64,000 bases of DNA, from NCBI RefSeq assembly GCF_016808095.1, contig NC_068971.1, positions 20,758,501 through 20,822,500 of the forward strand. Reading direction: 5' to 3'. Below, piece after piece: positions 11,131-23,210 of the stretch. The first letter of the stretch is position 1. Each line of letters starts with the position of its first letter. The notes under the pieces are model-generated. The model was not told where the DNA came from and did not search any database. It saw only the letters and a list, made by a program, of their open reading frames with translations. The translations under genes were made by a program, and so were the position numbers. Origin of the DNA: Vigna angularis. Taxonomy: Eukaryota > Streptophyta > Magnoliopsida > Fabales > Fabaceae.

Positions 11131-13198
11131 TACATGGGAAAGAGAGAAGGAGAGCGAGAATTTGAAACAAGAGATTGAAAGAAATCTTAAGTTTCTAAAA
11201 GTATTTATAGTGTATTGCTTTAATCAAGAAGACATGGGAAAGTGAGGTTAAAATTAATCTTAATAAACTTTTGTGTGTTTTACTAAGCACTTATTTATTT
11301 TGAATTATATATTACTTTATTTACTTTCATTTAACTTACTTTTTATTATTATCCTCTTTATTTATTTATACTTTGCAACTAAAATATGTAGTATTTAATC
11401 ATCATCTTGTGATAACTTTAAAAACATTATTGTTATTTTTTCATTTCGTTAACATTGGATGTGACCTTGGAAGAACTTTCGTATTCAACTTTTTCATAAT
11501 TATAATCTTTATCATAATGTGCATACATTTAAGCAATGAGAATGAAATAATTTAAAATAAAAATAATACATTAAAAATAGGATTAGTTAAAATAATTTAA
11601 TTCTCTTAAAAAAAATTCATGCTTCCAATTAGAAATACAAAAATAATGTTTCCGCTTTTGTGCAAAAAATGATTCATGTATTTTTTACAAATTTGAGGAC
11701 AAATACTAAAAGCGAATTCATATATTTCATGTGTATTTATTTTTATCACATTTTACACTTCTCTAAGTTTTACGATCATTTATTAAATGGTATATGTGTT
11801 CTTGAGTCAACTTGTATATATTTAACTCTTCCTTCTATAATCAACTTGTATATCTATAATGTTTGCATCGATAAAAACAAATCATTAACATGTTATACTA
11901 GTACTTGACTTTTATTAACTTATTCTACTTTTTGTGTTTAATGTATGAAAGTGTTAAATATTGCACTATTAATAGGTAAACTTTGTAGTTTAACTTTACA
12001 CACTAATGATTTTCATATCAAATATAAATGGTATATACTTTGAACAATCATTTAATGAAGTTATCCATACAGGTATCAAATAAAGATTCCTTGTATGAGA
12101 TATTTACAACATAGTATTCATAAATATCAAACATGTGCATCTTTTAATAGTATAACACAACAATAATAAAGACTATGACATAATTGATTAACCACTAACA
12201 CGTCAAGTATTTTATTCATTAAACTTATTAACCAACTAGTTTTATCCGATTAGGTCATTTGATAATTAGTATGTGAAAAATTGTTACATTTTATGAACGG
12301 TTTAAAATAACAAAAGTCTATTATTATCTAATTTAATCTTGCATCAAGTGTTCATATTTATATATACAATATATTTAAAAATATTTTAAAGTGGATGATA
12401 AATGATTTGGAATTTGTAGACAAAAAAATTTCAATTCAAAATCTATGGAGTTCTCTTGGAATAATAATAAGTTCTTTAGTCTCTTTTTACCAGAAACTTT
12501 ATTATATTATTCCCTTTAATAGTTTTTATTTGTTTAAAAGATTTGGAATCAATCAGTGTTGAATCGTGAAATGTGAGATATTTTCTCCAATCACTTCCTT
12601 TCTTTCTCGTCTTTTCTAAGTGAACTTGGTCCCTACTGAGTTCTGAGGTAATATTTCTTTCCTTTCATTTTCACATTTTTATCTTTTTTTTCTATGTTGC
12701 TTCTTACGTATGGCTCTTTCTTCTTCTTTTTTTTACAACCATTATCAATGAAAAATGGAAAACAAAGTCCCTTCTAATTTGCTTAAGGAATCAAATTTAA
12801 TTAATGCATCTTAATCTTTTAAGTATTAAATTTACAATAAAGAATAGCCATAAAAAATCATTATCCTCTTAAATTAATCCACACTAAGTCAACTTGGATT
12901 CCATAATATTCAAAAAGAACACAAAGATATCGGAATATGAATGCATGTGCTTTGATTTCTACTCTTAAAATTAATTTTAATATGCTTTGGAAAATTATAC
13001 AATTTTTTTTATACCTAAATAATATAGAAAGTATCCTTAAAAACAATTTTCTGTAAAGTTCTTATAGTTTATTAAAAAAATATACAAACAATACCCTACA
13101 ATAATAATAATAATAATAATAATATATTATCTACGCATGTGTATTACGTTCACTCAATTATAATATTTTTCGTTTCTTTTTATCATGTAGTATCACCT

Positions 13199-13262
<64 letters not shown>

Positions 13263-14249
13263 CTCTCTTTATAGCATCTTAAATGTTCGTCATTTAATCA
13301 AGTTACTAAACTTTAAGCAATTCAATTATTTTTTCATTCTAATGGGAGTTTATATTACCAATTTGCTTTAACTCACAAATATCATCTCTTTCTCTCCAAA
13401 ATTAATATATATATTACCCCACTCATAAGGACTAATTCACCTTACATAACAAATATCTTAAATTTTAAAGAAATCAAAATCACACGTGCCACCAGAAAAA
13501 AAAAATTGATACGCAACCCATACAATGCACCTAAATCGTTTCTTAATGAAATTAGATGTTTATAGAGACACGTGTGTATTGATGAAACATTTTTCTAAAC
13601 ATAATAAACTAAAAAAGTTTGAGGTAATTTGCAAAAAAAGGTATAATGTAAATGTAATTAAGTTCAATTTCAATTAAGATCAATGTATTGATCCAAAAAA
13701 CAATTCAAATAATCTAACAATATTACTAAATTCATAATGGAATTTCACTTTAGAGAAACTTTAGCATTGTCGTTTAGATAAATTGTTTAACTTTTACAAT
13801 CGTTGTTTAAAATTTTTTTTCCCATTGTAACATGTGATATGATGTTGATTATATAAAATCCCTATATAAGCAAGCAATTGTGTTTAACCAATTTTAAACA
13901 ATGAAAAATTTTCTGTGCTCATAATCATAGAAGAGCATTGTAAGATGGTTTAAAACAAGAGTTTTACTTGTTTGAACTTTGAGTGGGCCCAGACTATCCT
14001 AATGTTCTTTCTTTCCATAACATAACACCATATAATGTAACATAGAGATGATATATATTATAAAGTAAAAGTTTTAAGCCAAAAGATCCATGGTAGAGAG
14101 TTGTGTATAGAAGATTTTGGAGGCAAAGAGCAGATGACTTTATTGAGTGAGTAACTGATGAAGATGAGTTGAGAAAAGGGAATGTACAAAAATTGGTGAA
14201 GAGAGAGAGAATTATGCAGAATATACGATGAGAGAGGGCTGCAGAGACA
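11131..14249. other. AT-rich intergenic region, no gene seen
   Basis: Very AT-rich DNA with only short chance ORFs. It includes a (TAA)n stretch near 13100 and the long (TA)n tract at 13202-13259. The right end would hold the 3' UTR of the PUB9-like gene, which reads on the minus strand. Confidence 0.5.
13202..13259. repeat. (TA)29 microsatellite
   Basis: Uninterrupted TA dinucleotide run of about 58 bp. Confidence 0.97.
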
Positions 14250-16918
14250 TTATGCAGTGTGTGTGATATTAACAACCCTGTTAAGTCTCTCAAGAATTCC
14301 ACTAGCTTTTCTCTTAGCCCTTGATGTTCCACTCTGTGCTAGCTCAGAGATTGTTTTGTGACTGTTCTCTTCTTCCCTTATTTCCTTCAACTTTGATCTG
14401 TCATGCAAACAAATTGTTTGAAGGATTGCCACACAATTCTCTTTGTTGCGTTCACATTTGCTCTCTCTGATAATTCTCAACAAGCTAACCACTGCTCCAA
14501 GATCTCCCATCTCATGAACAGCCCTTTGGTGACTTGAAAGCAGTGCAAGGATGGCTAGTAATTCATCAACATGAACCTCATTCTTTATCTTTGTCAAAAT
14601 CACTCTCACTGCACCCTCCTTCACTGCTCTTGCCTTGTTCTCATGCATCACACATATGTTAAAAATTGCTGAAGCAACATCCTTCATGGCTAAGGGATGC
14701 CCTTCTTCTAAGAGATCGATCAATGGCTTTAAGGCACCTGATTTCCCTATGATTTCCTTGTTTGAGTCAATAGCCGACAAGGTGAAAAGGGCAGCTGCAG
14801 CATTGCTTCTTGTTTCAATTGTTCCTGATCTCAATGCTCTCATAAGGAGAGGAATCACCATTGGTGTTTCAGCCACTAGCTTTTTGTTGTTGTCATGAAT
14901 AGAGATATTGAGGAGTGTTGTGATCACGTCTTCTTGGAGATCAGGGTGAACACTGCTGGAAGAATCACTCCCACAAATTGGCTTCAGCAATTGGGGAATC
15001 GCATCTGCAGAATCGCAGAAAAGTACCCGGAAACAAGGATGCTTCTTTGTCAACATGCGCAGTTCTTTTGCAGCCGTCTTCTGATCAGAAAGTGTTGATG
15101 ACATTTTCTTAAGAAAACGGAGAAAAATCTCTCTGTCTGCTTCGTTTAAACCTTCCTCATCGATGTATTGAACAGTATTCGACAATTCAACACCTTGGTT
15201 TTTTGACCACTGTTCTATCATTTCCCTTATTAGATGATTTGGTGTAAGAACAGTTTGTGAAAGAACTTGATGGGTTCGAGGGCAAGTCCTGTTTCCAGCA
15301 CTTAGCCATTTTTGAATGAAAGGTCTATCATATGTCTGCATGATTGAAACCAAAAGAGGGAAACAAAATGAATCATTGTTCATAATTGGACAGGGAAAAT
15401 ATCTGCATAAACTCCATATCTGTTTCAAACTCAAAACCAATCAGTATCATTGCACAGAAAAAGGCTTTGGACAGATAGTAAGAAAAGGTAGTTGGGTGGT
15501 GGTGGAAGACATCACTGTAGTAATTTAGAAAAAGAAAAAAGGCCAAGAACACTAGATTTTAATTATTCCCTTTTGAGAAAACGAGTCAAAAGTTCTACAC
15601 AAAATATACAATCACCACCGCCACTCACTCAAGAATCACATTTATGGACACAGAATAATATTATTCTTTTTCCACCTCCCACTCCTTCTCTTTCCATCTG
15701 CAATGGCTATCATAGGTACATCATCAAATTGCCCTTTTTCTTTTTTCTTTTTCCTCTTTTTTGTTTCTTGAAATGTACACTTCAAACATAAGCTAACTAC
15801 ATAACTAGATGGAAGATCACAGAAGTTCGGCACATCAAACAAAAAGTACTTGGTATTGCACTTCCATGAGAGCCAGTGTAAAACTATTTCAAAGTAAAAT
15901 GCAGCAATTCCCACTCACACATTGAACAACAAAATGTGAAACAGTTTAAAACTGTTTGGATTGAAAGAAAACAAGGAACGAACAGAGGAAAATACAACTC
16001 CAAAAGTTGGAACGATTTATCATCACATTTATTAAAACAGATAATATGAGAAATATAATTAACTTCATCAAACAAAAGAAAAAAATAATATCTCTATGGC
16101 TCTGCACTGGACTTGGGAAGAACTGAATATATTCCCTTTCTATCTTTCCCACACCTTTTTAGTCACTTAATATAGAATAAAGTACAGAAATTCCAGCAAA
16201 AGAGAGATGTACAAAAGGCCAAAACCAGAATCTATATCTTCACTTTAGTTAAATTAATTCCTACAAAAATGAAACAAAAAAGCATTTTTGTTAAGAACTT
16301 TCTACCCTTTTCGCCTCAACTGGATAATTCATCAACTCATTTTTTCATGTGCCCAGATGTTTTTTAAATTAATAACAATGATAACAGCACAGCACCCTAA
16401 TTTTGTTTTAGTTCTGCTTCCAGCATTTCCTCAGACACCACAAAAAGTTACCAATCCTTCCAATATTTTATAGAAAAGGGTATTAAATGTAAAAATAAAT
16501 ACCTTCAATATCTTAAAAATCAAAGCATGTCAATAGTTTGTTTATAGGCAAAATAAGAGGATTAACAAAGAAAAAAAAAGATTAAGAATTCTGATTCTCC
16601 ACTTAAAATTCTGGCACTAACCTGACCAGAAGCCACAATGACAGGATCTCTCATCAATTCCTTGGAAAGAGGACACTTGAATTCATCAGGGCAAGATGAC
16701 ACATTCCTGTTGTGCAGCTTCAAAGACAGTGAAGACCTCCTTCTGAGTTTCAACTCCTTGAGAACAGAAAGAGTCTCTTTTGCCTGATCAATGGTCTCAG
16801 TGCTGCAATCCTCATCATCCACAATGGACTTCACCAACCTCTGAAGCTCCCTCTTCAACTCTATGGCCTTCTTCACCATCACCCCTGGATCAGATTCAAC
16901 CACCCCTGGCTTGGCCAT
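14250..16918 (-). CDS. PUB9: U-box/ARM-repeat E3 ubiquitin ligase, PUB9-like
   Basis: Two exons: 16622-16918 (99 codons, ATG at 16916-16918) and 14250-15335 (361 codons plus stop), separated by a 1286-bp GT-AG intron. The split falls inside the U-box, at VASGQ / TYDRPF. The product is about 460 residues, the size expected for PUB9. Order: an N-terminal helical region with a basic KLRRRSSLSLKL segment (about residues 15-70); the U-box (FKCPLSKELMRDPVIVASGQ, then TYDRPFIQKWLSAGNRTCP, about 76-150) that recruits E2; then a series of ARM repeats (TTLLNISIHD, AAAALFTLSAIDSNK, ASAIFNICVMHENKARAVKEGA) for substrate binding. The upstream in-frame extension before this ATG encodes a run of five histidines and is not preferred. 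It lies tail-to-tail with CHIP. No lesions are seen. Confidence 0.92.
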
Positions 16919-17141
16919 GTGATGATGATGATGATCCCAATGGATCAGACCCCAAAGCCTTCTACTTTTCAACAACCCCAGAAGCTTGCTTGTGTTAAAA
17001 ATTGAAAATTTGGTTCAGAGAATGGAGAAGCAGAGAATATCAGCTGTTCAACACCCTGTGTTTCATCTTCTCTTCTCTCTTTCTCTCTCCTTTACGTATG
17101 GCTCTTCTTTTCAAAAGAAAGGAAATTTGTGTGAGTGAGTG

Positions 17142-17143
<2 letters not shown>

Positions 17144-17171
<28 letters not shown>
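17144..17171. repeat. (TC)14 microsatellite upstream of PUB9-like gene
   Basis: A TC dinucleotide run (GA on the gene strand) about 225 bp upstream of the PUB9-like start codon, in the probable 5' UTR or promoter. GA/CT tracts are common in plant 5' leaders. No further regulatory claim is made. Confidence 0.95.
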
Positions 17172-17174
<3 letters not shown>

Positions 17175-19615
17175 ATGTTCCTTTGGATGCTTTTATTATT
17201 CTGCTGCCTTCTATTCTCAGTAACATTTAACCATGGAGAGGAAAACAAGGACTTTACCATAAAGACAAACTCATAACTCCACTCCACCTTAGTTTTTCCC
17301 TCTCACCACACTTTCTTCTTCTTACATAATATAGTATTAATATCTCACTCTCTTGCTTTGGCCATTGCCTAAATTCATCTGCAAGCTGTTCACTCAAAAA
17401 TCTGAGACCGAGAGACACAGAGAGAGAAAAAGGTGTTAATATTCTCTTAGTCTTTTTCCCCAAGTTTCACATTATTTTACCAATTTACTACTTCAAATTC
17501 ATCATGTGTGCTATATATTCAAATATATAATATGTGTAATTTCGTCCCTTGGAAACTTTACTTGTACTATTTTGCATCAATATTGACCCTCCAAACTATT
17601 ATTTTACCATGGAATTCTCCTTTGGTAGTTATGAACTTACTCCTATTTCAAAATTTGGTTTATATAAATAAGAATTTTTAAGAACTAAAATAACACAAAT
17701 AATATATAAAAAATACAATATTGCAAATCAATTATAGGTTTGAGTCTTAGTTTAATTAAATACTAAAAGGAATAGTATATATTTTTTTGTTTCCCCATTC
17801 ATATAAATCACACACATAATGTTAACATTCTACTTTTTCTTAAAAGAAATAGACATTTCCTTTGTTACTTTTACAGATTTACAATTTTAAATATTTTTAA
17901 ATTACAATTAAACCGGAAAGATTATATAATAAAAATATATTTGTCAGTCCATTATACTTAATTTCTTTCGAGAAAGAAAAGAGAGGATAATTTTATGCAT
18001 GATCTTGAGTTTGACTTCGTATAAAAGTTAATGTCATATTTAATTTTAACTGCTGATCTGTCAATATAATAAATGAAGTGTAATTAATAGACGTAGACTT
18101 TTTTATATAAATATTTGAGCTGTGACACATTGTTATGGTGCGTTACTTTAGGTTAGTCTTTTTTATATAATTTATCTGACTGTTAATTCTATAATAAGTA
18201 TTTAAATTTTATTAGAAAAATTCTACATCGAAAAATTATTTATTGATTATTTGAATGTTCATTGATATGATTATTATATGTTAAAACAATGGTGGTTTCA
18301 GAACGGAACGCATATTATTCAATAATATACTGTGGCAGAAGTCTGCATTTCAAATTAAACTGAAAAACACGAAAATTTAATGCATAAACATGTTTAATCA
18401 AGTAATTATTAATTGATAAGGATCGAATAACTAAAACAATTATTCTTACAGTGATTAAACGCTATGGTGTCGGTAAACAGTGTCTTGTGAAACATATTTA
18501 AATAAGAACATGTTATTTGAACTAATATATTGGCCTTAATGAAAGTTCATAACCATGCATGTGAAGATCTACACAACTTCACCAACAAAAGTTTAATTCA
18601 ACATTAAATATAAAATATATACAAATTAAGTGTTTATTTTTGTTTAAATAAATATATAAGTCAATTTTCTATTGTGGATGATTTGAGCTAAACTATGTTG
18701 AGTGAAAAAATAAGTTAATTATTATATATGTTTACAGCTTTTTAATTATAATAAATAATTTAACTGAAACAAAATGATTTTCTTGAAATTATTTTTTCAA
18801 TCTTATAATAACCTTTTTTTAAGCTTTTTTCACATATAGTTAAGAATAATAATAATAGATATCGGCACTCTCTTTATAAAATGATTATTCCTCCCGTTTT
18901 ATAGGGAATGCAGTTTAATGTTATTTCGTGAATATTATTAATATTAATAAATGTACCATGTTTTCATATAATTTTACTTAAATAATATAAGCTTTTTAAA
19001 TATTTAGTCACCTGGTAAAGGGTATAATAACTAATTTGAAGATAAATTGCAAACAATAATACTTTATTAAAAAAATAAAGCCTCTATGAAATTTTCTAAA
19101 TTAACAAAACTCTGATAATTGTAAAACAGAGAAAATAATATCCTTTTAACTATAAAATAATTATTTTTTAAAATAAATCAAAAATATATTATGCTTCATT
19201 ACAAATTGAAAATATAAGTTATTTTACATGCAAAAAAAGTATTTATATACACTTTTATCTCTTAATTTCTTTATCTAACAGAAGCAAAATAAAATTGTCT
19301 TGTGAACTTCAAAACATTGTAGTTTGAATGATAATAAGAATTAAATAAATGCATATCATGTATTTATAACTAATATTGATTTTATATAATGCATTGTGAT
19401 TAATGAAAAGAAAAAGAAATGAGGTAAGAATGCAATGATATTAGAAAAAAAAAATAAAGAATTGAAGGTATTATTGAGTGGGATTGGTGAGAAGAATAAG
19501 TGGGTATTGGGGAGCATGACAGGTAAGTGATAGTTCATTCATCCATACACAATTTTTCATTTTAAAAAAATACTAATAATTTTACAAAATTACATAAATT
19601 AACATATGATTAATC
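17172..19615. other. AT-rich intergenic region, no gene seen
   Basis: Contains the upstream region of the PUB9-like gene and AT-rich DNA with only short chance ORFs. No transposon termini were recognised. Confidence 0.45.
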
Positions 19616-19619
19616 AGAT

Positions 19620-20100
19620 GGGAAGTGTGTAGTGTAGTGAGACTGAGGGCATACGTGGGTCCCGCATGCTCCACCCTGCACGCAATCACGGACTCCACGG
19701 CCCTCACAGCTGGCACGCCGCGTGGGTAAAACTTCCTTTGTACTCGTCTCCGCCACGGGGCACCATCTCCTGCACCCACCACTACACTAAAACCATGCAC
19801 CCCCTATTTCCTAATCAATCCAACGGTCACTTTTGCTGCACTTCTATTCTCCTTGCACCGTGGTTTTATTCCACTACTTTCGACTATCGTAGTTCAATGC
19901 TGTACCCGCATGTCCACGTGGCGGAGTTTTAGGGTTTGTACACGTAAAATGCTGGATGAGAACACGTGTCGTATTCGTGTCACTCTCCGACAAGAATTCT
20001 GGGATAGGGGAACATGTGGGTTCCATCAACAATTTTAAAGTGTTTTTAGCAGTAATCAGTGAACCGGGTCGACCGGCACGTGAGATAAATCACTGAACCG
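19620..20100. promoter_or_regulatory. GC-richer island with three G-boxes
   Basis: A ~480-bp stretch is clearly richer in G+C than the surrounding several kb. It carries CACGTG at 19915-19920, 19963-19968 and 20077-20082, with extra ACGT cores such as TACACGTAA near 19939. G-boxes bind plant bZIP and bHLH factors. No adjacent gene explains it: the nearest coding regions are about 2.7 kb left and more than 10 kb right. It may be a remnant promoter or LTR. Confidence 0.4.
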
Positions 20101-22614
20101 GATTCGATCTTATTTCGGTTCGTAATTTTAAGATGTAAATGAAAGAAATCTTTTTCCACCACTTTGAAAAGAAAAAGTATATCCTATCACATTATTTATA
20201 TATTTACCTAAAGTTTTAGAATTCGGATTTTAGAAACGACTTTTAAACTATATTTTAATCCATCAAATTCTGATCTAGTTTTCCAATTATTTTAAATTAA
20301 AATACTCATTAAATTAAATTTAAAAATAAATTGTTACACTCTATTTTTATTTCTTTTTCTATCATAATTACGCATATTTTATTCCTGTTTGTTTTATCAT
20401 GATAAAAAAAAACAAATTAATTAATTAATTTTAATTTTTCACATGTTTATTAACTTCTTTGTATCCATTAAATATACTTTTGTATATAATAAATATGAGA
20501 TGACAATGGATAGAATCCTTCATTGGCACTCGCACATGTCCTGGATTATTGGATCTTCGCCTTTCACTCCCTCTACCATTTGCTTCAGTCTGAAGTGATG
20601 ATAAAATTAATATATATTTTTACATTAAAATTTTACACATATAAGTTCATAATAATTTAATAACTATACTTAATCTCCTGCATCATGAGCATAAAAAAAT
20701 TAGTTAGTCAAAATAAATCATATGATGACCAACTGGTAAAAAGGGAAAGTCTCCTCTTCAACCTCTTTGGAAATTTTCAAATTGTGTTTTGGTTAGCATG
20801 GGAAGTATAGGGTGGAGATAAACTTCAATAGGACTTTCTCACGTTGGAAAGTAAGAGTCTCAAAATAAGATAGTGAAGGGAATTGTGCTTATTTGATTAA
20901 TTCTGAAAGTAAGTTTATCATAGAAATAAAAATGTCTTAAAGCATTAAATGAATACATATTTAAATTATCTTCAACATCAATTCTTAAAATGATACGAGA
21001 GTATTAAACATATTTGAATAAGTTGACTTATTTTGTTAAGTTTAATATGGTATAATTTACAAATTTTGATTTAATTTATTTTTATGTTATGTTTGAATAC
21101 AACAACTTTGTTTTATACAATATTAAAACTCAAATTTTGAAACTCTTAAACTATATGATATCTTGCTCACACTTCATTTCGTTAATGATTTGTTCAAGTA
21201 AGTGACTCATGGGATGAGTGTGTTATTTCACCTTAATGTATTGAATTTTCAATATTTAAAGTTGCAAAGTCAATTAGGTGATCCAATCAACACACTCTTT
21301 ATCATTTATACATCACCTTTAAAAACTTCAAAAATATTTTTTTTAAAACTCAAATGCTCTCTTGAGGTTCTTAAGGAAAGTTTGTTATTTTATTTGAATC
21401 TTATTCCTTGATTCATCCTATATTAGCAACAAGTAACTAAGTTTAAGTCTAGGATAGAGGGCCTTGAAGATAAAGTAGACATAAAATCATCATAAACATT
21501 CTTACATCTAATTCTAATTATAAAAGTTTACTTTGTGTATTTCATAGAGATCTTATAACTCAATTTAAAGATAAAAACTTAGGTAACCATGTTTTTCTTT
21601 TCTTGCTCTATTAATCTTTATCACATTATGTACATGTCATGGGAAAGTTTGATTGCTTACATTACAACGTTAAGATCGAAACTTCTGTTTTGGAGAAAAA
21701 TTTATTTGAATGATTTTCAAAGGTCACTTAAAGAGAGAGAAAAAAGTGTTGGAATCAAGTTTAACTTTGACTATCGAGATTTCACACATGAAATCTAGGT
21801 GAATTGATACGATCATAGAAAAAATACGATGTTTTTAAATTTGAATCCTTAAGAGACACAATAAAAATAAATTAGAAAAGAATACAAAATAAAACAGAAA
21901 TGAAGATGTCATAATCTAGCATTTTGATAAGTTAAGTAAAGACTCATCACAAAGATGTTAATCTTTGATATAAATAAGAGTTTTAATTCAAAAATCAATA
22001 GAATTCTCTCTCAAAGAATGCAAATACATATAATATGACTCAAAAGTGTTTACATCAGTTTATGATACCTCTATATATAGGCATATAAGTTTAGGAAAAC
22101 CTAGAAACCCTAAAATAAAATCCAAAAACTTAAACACATAAAAATAACATAAAACAAAAATTATAGAAGCAAACGTTCACCTAACAAGACCCACTTGCCC
22201 AATAAGCACAAACTGGCTCGTCCAACGAATTTAACATTATATAAAATTTAAATAAAATTATAATTTATTTAATTTTTTAAATTATTCTTCAATTATGTTC
22301 ATGATCTTCACGAAACATTATAAGATTCAATGAGATGTGTTATGTTCTTTGACCTTGTAATAGATCCTTTGAATTTCAAATGTTCTTCCTCAAGTTCCTC
22401 TCATTCATGTTTAGGATATACCTCTATCATGATTATTTAGCATGTACATCACTCTTTAAGAAAACATGTTAAAATTATATCTAAGTACATCTTCTATCTA
22501 TTTTCAAACTAAACTGTGTGACTCTTTTTGTCCAACTCATTGAATAAGTTGTTGGTCCAACTTGAAGTTTATCATAAGCTTGTCAAAGGTTAGACAACCT
22601 TCTTAAAATTCAGA
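20101..22614. other. AT-rich intergenic region, no gene seen
   Basis: Short chance ORFs only. Nothing with recognisable domains, RNA gene signals or transposon ends. Confidence 0.4.
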
Positions 22615-23210
22615 TTGAGAGTCTAAATCAACTTCCTCTTCTTTTGGTGAACTCTTCACTTTTGGCATGAATTCAACATCTTGCACTATTCTTAAGGATG
22701 AGTTTCTTCAATCCATTAGTTATTAGAGAGTTCTATAGTACTTCAATTTAGGTTAAACCATGTGAAATTTTCTTTCTAGCAAACTTGAGTGAAGAGTTAA
22801 GATCGGATTTTATAAGCGGGTTAGGAATATCTAACATTAGTAAGATTGACCAATACAATATGCTAGTTGAACTTCTTTAGTCTATGAATATTTTTCTTAC
22901 TTAATAATTGGAGATGACATGATTGGGTTGTCTTGCATTGAGTCATTATTGTATGTACATTTAAGAGGTGTCTCTTTCTCATTGAATTTGAACTCCCACC
23001 ATTGTTCTTTCGACAATTGAATTGATGATGCTTCCGATGTCTTGAAAATTTTGTTACACTAGATTAACATGTTGGTTCTCTTCTTCATCTTGGTTAGAAA
23101 CTTGACTTCTCCCCTTTTTCATTTTATTGTTTTCCTCATCTTTAACCTTGGTAAACTCCATGATTTTTTGCCACGACTTTCTTTTCAGGCGAAGCTTTAT
23201 GTATTATTAT
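22615..23210. repeat. ~600-bp direct repeat, copy 1
   Basis: Copy 1 runs from GAGAGTCTAAATCAACTTCC to the AAGCTTTATGTATTATTATC block. The same order of blocks recurs from 23211, with an insertion separating its two halves. Landmarks shared by both copies include CTTCTTTTGGTGAACTC, CTTGCATTGAGTCATTATTG and CTTTCGACAATTG. It looks like noncoding degenerate repeat DNA. Confidence 0.7.

Noticed and set aside
14635..15098. Plus-strand ORFs across the PUB9-like second exon
   Set aside because: They are shadows of the ARM-repeat coding strand.
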